Shown: one piece after another, positions 41,020 through 44,168 of the stretch | Layout: each line of letters opens with the position of its first letter | Position numbering within the stretch: position 1 is the stretch's first letter | Assembly: GCF_947495625.1 (NCBI RefSeq) | Contig: NZ_CANLZW010000039.1 | Span: forward strand, 1-44,168 | Length of the DNA stretch: 44,168 nt | Reading direction: 5' to 3' | From: an uncultured Cocleimonas sp. | GTDB lineage: Bacteria > Pseudomonadota > Gammaproteobacteria > Thiotrichales > Thiotrichaceae | Made by a program: the position numbers and the translations under genes | The notes under the pieces: generated by a model | The model's input: the letters and a program-made list of their open reading frames with translations, nothing else | Told to the model about the DNA's origin: nothing | Databases searched by the model: none

Positions 41020-42918
41020 ATGAAGACTATTTTATACATCATATTATTTGTATTATTTTCTGCCGCTGTGATTATCGGAGGGGATTATTTTTATGATGTA
41101 TATAATTCTCCAGTTCATTCACCAGTCAAATCGCTAGATAATGTTAATAATAACCAAATTAGCGATAATACTGAGCAACATGCAGATCAAAAACAGTTAA
41201 ACAATCAGCCAAAAATTCCTCATGAACTAGCCACAGATAAAGCAACTACAAGCTCGGTAAACAGCAAAACCAAATTAACCAAATTAACAACAATGACACC
41301 CCCCCACTTTAAGCAAGGTTTTGATTGGTCTTTACCAAGCTATGCGGGGGAAGAGAGATATTCGGGTTTAACAACAGAATTAGATAGTGGAATGAAAACC
41401 GTTAAGAATAGGTTTTTAAAACTCTTGTGGAATGAAGCGAATCCACAAAAAGGCGTATTTGATTTCTCTGGATTTGAGAGGGATTTAAAACGTATCGCTC
41501 CACAACGAGCGTTAGTTAGAATAGAGGTTAATTCTTCCTGCGAAGCTCCTGATTGGGCATTAAAAAACTTAAGACAAACATCCGAAAAGTCACTCATTTA
41601 TTGGGATGAAGCTTATACAAACGCCTTACGTCCTTTTATTCAAGCATTTGCCCGGCGTTATGCATCAAACCCTCAAGTGATCGGTGTTCAGCTTGGCTTA
41701 GCTGATGGGGAGTTTGGTAAAGCAGAGGATTCCTGTGATGATTATGGCAATAAAAATGGCTGGGGTGAATTCTGGATGTCACCCAATGAACGTAATGAGG
41801 CAGAACAGAGCTTCGGTTTCAATCCAGAGGTATTCGAACAAGCAACGCTTGCGAATATTGATATCTATGCTAAGGCATTTGGCAAACATAAAAATAAGCT
41901 AGGCTTTACTAATCTAGGCACGCTTTTCACATATGGCTATGGAGCTGAACCCTATAATCAAAAACTTAAGAAAATCGCCAAATATGTTTTGGATTTGGGT
42001 TTGGGAAACCGTGATGGCGCTATTGAACGCTGGTTGACTTACACCGACAAAATTTATGGCAATGTATTTACCTCAATGCCTGATGGAAGTTGTCGTTTAG
42101 ATTTTAATGAGCAGTTTGCGAGTAAAATTAAAGGTCGATATTGGGGAACTGAAAATGAATTTTATGGAAAAAATGATTATGTGATTGCAGAGGTTGGTCC
42201 TTATGAAAATAACCCATATCGCTTTTTAATCACTTCTTTGCGTGTATTACAAATGCGAAGAAACTTCATGAGTATCAGTAATATGAGTAAAGTTTATGAT
42301 GGAGATTATAAAACTCAGGATTTCATAAAGTATTTAACATTAACCTTGGGTAAACAATTAGAAAACACACCCGATGCATTTGTATTATTGGGTGAACGCT
42401 ATATTGCCAATTCTCGTTTAAAGGATCACAGCGAAGTGGATTGCGTGAACAATAATAAGGATGCAGTGACAGTAAGATCTTTTGGTCGTTGGTTGGAAGA
42501 AAGCCCACAAAACACGCGTATTGAAAACAAACCTGCTATCAAGGTGATAATGCCCAAATCTGAAAACTATTGGTTTCAGGGCTACTATCTCCCCGATGGT
42601 ATCGATTATGAATACTTTGCCCGGGAAGCCAAAGAGTTCAGCTTTGATGTCAATGACGAATTGGCAAAAATGCGATGTCCGGATGGTTGTGATGTTGAAG
42701 TAAAAGCAATTTTTAAAGACACCGCAAAAACAACATTGAGTGTTGAAGTGGCAGAAGGCGAGAGTCAAAGTCTTGAGACTTTGGGTGATAATAAAATTAA
42801 AACGGCAACCTTCACACTGAACTCGCGTTTCAGCAAAATAAAGCAGGGCTCTGATCTAGTGCTTAGGAGTGGGCAACAAGCAATCCCGCTAATTATGTTA
42901 CGTATGAATCTGCTTTAG
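41020..42918 (+). CDS. Membrane-anchored glycoside hydrolase-like protein
   Basis: 632 residues. One N-terminal membrane helix (about 4-22) is followed by a low-complexity linker to about residue 92 rich in Asn, Gln, Lys and Thr, then a TIM-barrel-like region (FKQGFDWSLPSYAGEE, LLWNEANPQKGVFDFSGFER, RALVRIEVNSSC, PQVIGVQLGLADGEFG). The phrase WNEANPQKGVFDF is typical of GH42-like beta-galactosidase and related barrels. Candidate acids include Glu in DGEFG and in IAEVGPYE. The C-terminal 100 residues look like a beta-sandwich. The active site faces the periplasm. A G-tract repeat is read as TPPHF (93-97), exactly at the linker-domain junction. The substrate is unknown. Confidence 0.7.
   Translation: MKTILYIILFVLFSAAVIIGGDYFYDVYNSPVHSPVKSLDNVNNNQISDNTEQHADQKQLNNQPKIPHELATDKATTSSVNSKTKLTKLTTMTPPHFKQGFDWSLPSYAGEERYSGLTTELDSGMKTVKNRFLKLLWNEANPQKGVFDFSGFERDLKRIAPQRALVRIEVNSSCEAPDWALKNLRQTSEKSLIYWDEAYTNALRPFIQAFARRYASNPQVIGVQLGLADGEFGKAEDSCDDYGNKNGWGEFWMSPNERNEAEQSFGFNPEVFEQATLANIDIYAKAFGKHKNKLGFTNLGTLFTYGYGAEPYNQKLKKIAKYVLDLGLGNRDGAIERWLTYTDKIYGNVFTSMPDGSCRLDFNEQFASKIKGRYWGTENEFYGKNDYVIAEVGPYENNPYRFLITSLRVLQMRRNFMSISNMSKVYDGDYKTQDFIKYLTLTLGKQLENTPDAFVLLGERYIANSRLKDHSEVDCVNNNKDAVTVRSFGRWLEESPQNTRIENKPAIKVIMPKSENYWFQGYYLPDGIDYEYFAREAKEFSFDVNDELAKMRCPDGCDVEVKAIFKDTAKTTLSVEVAEGESQSLETLGDNKIKTATFTLNSRFSKIKQGSDLVLRSGQQAIPLIMLRMNLL
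41296..41310 (-). repeat. G-tract repeat, coding copy, minus orientation
   Basis: Minus strand AAAGTGGGGGGGTGT, preceded by AAAACCTTGCTT as in other copies. It encodes TPPHF at the end of the linker of the glycosidase-like protein. Confidence 0.8.
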
Positions 42919-43006
42919 TTGTAATTAGAGTAGAATTAAGTTTTCATTATAACTGACAAGAATAACTTACTATATCTGACTAAAAATTGATGGAAACTCA
43001 CTGATT

Positions 43007-43423
43007 ATGCTCATTATTTCACCAGCTGTATCCATTCCCGATGATGAAATCGAAATCTCAGCAATTCGTGGGCAAGGCTCGGGTGGGCAAAACGTCAATA
43101 AAGTTTCATCCGCGATTCATTTACGATTTGATATAGCCGACTCCTCACTTCCTGAGTTCTACAAAGAACGCTTGCTGGCGTTGAGTGACAACCGCATCAG
43201 CAAAGATGGTGTCATCATTATCAAAGCACAAACTCACCGTACTCAGGAGAAGAACCGCAAAGATGCGTTAGAGCGACTTCAGTTACTGATTAAAAGTGTC
43301 TCCTTAGTGCGTAAAGCGCGCATGCCAACTAAGCCCAGTAGAAACTCACAAATTAAGCGTGTGGATAAAAAAATTCAACGGGGGAAAACGAAAACCTTGC
43401 GTAAGAAAGTGGATAGAGACTAA
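43007..43423 (+). CDS. arfB: Alternative ribosome-rescue factor / peptidyl-tRNA hydrolase ArfB
   Basis: 138 residues. The catalytic loop IRGQGSGGQNVNKVSSAI carries the GGQ motif that enters the peptidyl-transferase centre, and the basic C-terminal tail (KARMPTKPSRNSQIKRVDKK onward) fits the mRNA channel. ArfB (YaeJ) frees ribosomes stalled without a stop codon. Length and tail match the family. It is followed by a G-tract repeat. Confidence 0.95.
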   Translation: MLIISPAVSIPDDEIEISAIRGQGSGGQNVNKVSSAIHLRFDIADSSLPEFYKERLLALSDNRISKDGVIIIKAQTHRTQEKNRKDALERLQLLIKSVSLVRKARMPTKPSRNSQIKRVDKKIQRGKTKTLRKKVDRD

Positions 43424-43450
43424 TAGATTCAGTTGATAAAAAAAAGCCTT

Positions 43451-43468
43451 AAAGTAGGGGGGTGACTT
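43451..43468 (+). repeat. G-tract repeat (AAAGTAGGGGGGTGACTT)
   Basis: Perfect copy with a full upstream context (A8, GCCTT), 27 bases past the arfB stop. The best example of the extended unit, 43437-43468. Confidence 0.88.
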
Positions 43469-43573
43469 TCGTTTTCTGAAAAGAATTATTTATCTGCTAA
43501 ATAACTTTATTCACTAATTAATAAATTCTATACTCCTTTCCTATAAAATTTTTTATATGCAAGGGAGTTAAGA

Positions 43574-44011
43574 ATGACAATAAGTAAAATGGGGTTAATC
43601 ATAGCAACTGCAGTACTGATATCTGCGTGCTCAGGCGGATCAGATAGCGGTTCTACGGCTTCTGGTAGTAAACCAGAAAAGAAAATGGCGGCTAAGCCAG
43701 CAAAGCCAGCCGCTACGAATCCTCGTGGTAGCAAAATCACAGGAACAATCAGACCGGGTAGTAAGTTCTCAAAAATTAATCTGGGCATGAGTATGGCTCG
43801 CGTTAATTCGACAATTGGCGGACCAAATGACCTAAAGCGACACGAAACTGGTAAGCGTTGGATTCCTTTCTACTATGGTAGTGACGTGCAGCGTATGCAG
43901 GCCTTATACGATGGCGAAGGTTGCTTAACCTATAATGGTGGAAACGTATTTGGCGGCGGTGGTAATAAGCTGATCGGAATCAATGTTGATCCATCAGGTG
44001 CTTGTTACTAA
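43574..44011 (+). CDS. BamE/SmpA-like lipoprotein, unknown
   Basis: 145 residues. The lipoprotein signal ends LISACSG (lipobox Cys near 19), followed by a Ser/Gly/Lys/Ala/Pro-rich linker (about 22-55) and a small domain with FSKINLGMSMARVNSTIGGP. That phrase has the pattern of BamE-like folds (signature G-M-x3-V-x3-G-P). It might bind peptidoglycan or an outer-membrane partner; it is not BamE itself by length and lacks its neighbours. AGGGAG at good spacing supports the start. A strong terminator follows. Confidence 0.75.
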   Translation: MTISKMGLIIATAVLISACSGGSDSGSTASGSKPEKKMAAKPAKPAATNPRGSKITGTIRPGSKFSKINLGMSMARVNSTIGGPNDLKRHETGKRWIPFYYGSDVQRMQALYDGEGCLTYNGGNVFGGGGNKLIGINVDPSGACY

Positions 44012-44029
44012 CCACAAGAATAAACAAAC

Positions 44030-44064
44030 AAAAAGCCCGTGAGTGAAATCATGGGCTTTTTTTT
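44030..44064 (+). terminator. Intrinsic terminator after the BamE-like lipoprotein
   Basis: Stem AAAAAGCCC.TGA/TCA.GGGCTTTTT with a short loop and a T8 tract. Confidence 0.88.
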
Positions 44065-44083
44065 GTTCTAAAAATAGTGCCCT

Positions 44084-44106
44084 AGCTCTGTATAAATTCT
44101 ATTACA
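44084..44106 (+). repeat. Hairpin repeat element, copy C, truncated
   Basis: AGCTCTGTATAAATTCTATT then ACA matches the first 20 or so bases of copies A and B, then breaks where the IS end begins. Confidence 0.7.
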
Positions 44107-44168
44107 CATAAGAACCACGTCCTTAGGACGTGGAAGAGGTTCAAGGCTCTAGCCTCAAGAACCTACTC
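44106..44168 (-). mobile_element. IS200/IS605-type end, inverted copy of the left edge
   Basis: Read on the minus strand: a hairpin AGGCT/AGCCT (44144-44155), GAACCTCTT, then the palindrome CCACGTCCTAAGGACGTGG (44115-44133) and TTCTTA. The order and spacing match the element end at 1-72 in opposite orientation. The flank joins directly to a truncated hairpin repeat, which places the element boundary near 44106-44110. No coding part of the element is present. Confidence 0.5.

Noticed and set aside
1-44168. CRISPR arrays, tRNA or rRNA genes
   Set aside because: No regularly spaced direct repeats with unique spacers, no tRNA cloverleaf and no rRNA sequence were recognised; the G-tract copies are dispersed, not arrayed.

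Overview
The window reads as chromosomal DNA of a gammaproteobacterium, probably an aquatic or marine lineage. GC is low to moderate by eye. Pointers are exonuclease I (sbcB), an EXDD-type RelA, UbiG, Fur next to an FbpA-type iron-binding protein, HemJ, ArfB and a KpsS-like capsule gene. I cannot name the genus with confidence; a Thiotrichales-like sulfur or filamentous gammaproteobacterium would fit but is only a guess. Most of it is ordinary housekeeping and accessory metabolism in short operons.

Layout. 1-72: a hairpin-rich end of an IS200/IS605-type (TnpB-associated) element. 183-5960: His-rich secreted peptide, B12-binding radical SAM protein, TrxC, GlcD-like FAD oxidase, small conserved proteins. 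6169-8364: TetR regulator divergent from a peroxiredoxin with two palindromic operators, then a PNPOx-like flavoprotein. 8796-12901: RelA lacking its helical domain, membrane LuxR-type regulator, cytochrome b561, VIT/CCC1 metal transporter. 12902-15377: palindromic non-coding block, MOSC protein and an AT-rich, frameshifted AAA ATPase that looks acquired. 15378-22625: EamA exporter, DUF2235 lipase-like protein, SbcB, HemJ, OafA-type acyltransferase. 22818-25929: iron-uptake protein and Fur with two Fur boxes, and a rhodanese plus metallo-beta-lactamase fusion. 25967-29710: KpsS-like, SDR and LTA-synthase-like sulfatase operon (cell surface polymer). 29734-32011: GloA and a queC-queD-queE operon for preQ1 precursors. 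32250-44011: diheme cytochrome c, two MFS transporters, a tandem pair of Cys-His-Asp lipoproteins, UbiG, YjdF-like protein, alpha/beta hydrolase, gluconokinase, membrane-anchored glycosidase-like protein, ArfB and a BamE-like lipoprotein. 44084-44168: a truncated hairpin repeat followed by an inverted copy of the left-hand IS end.

The most striking signal is a dispersed sequence, core AAAGTRGGGGGGTGAC with an A-tract and GCCTT-like stretch upstream. I find about 14 good copies plus decayed ones in 44 kb. About ten lie between genes (always GTAGGGGGG) and four lie inside genes (always GTGGGGGGG), where three encode a Pro-Pro insert. Twelve of fourteen point the same way, whatever the direction of the local genes. 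It may be a DNA-uptake-type word, a chromosome-orientation or recombination word, or a REP-like mobile repeat; the sequence alone does not decide. A second repeat family (three copies, about 62 bp, hairpin with a compensatory base pair) partly overlaps it, and one of its copies is interrupted by the right-hand IS end.
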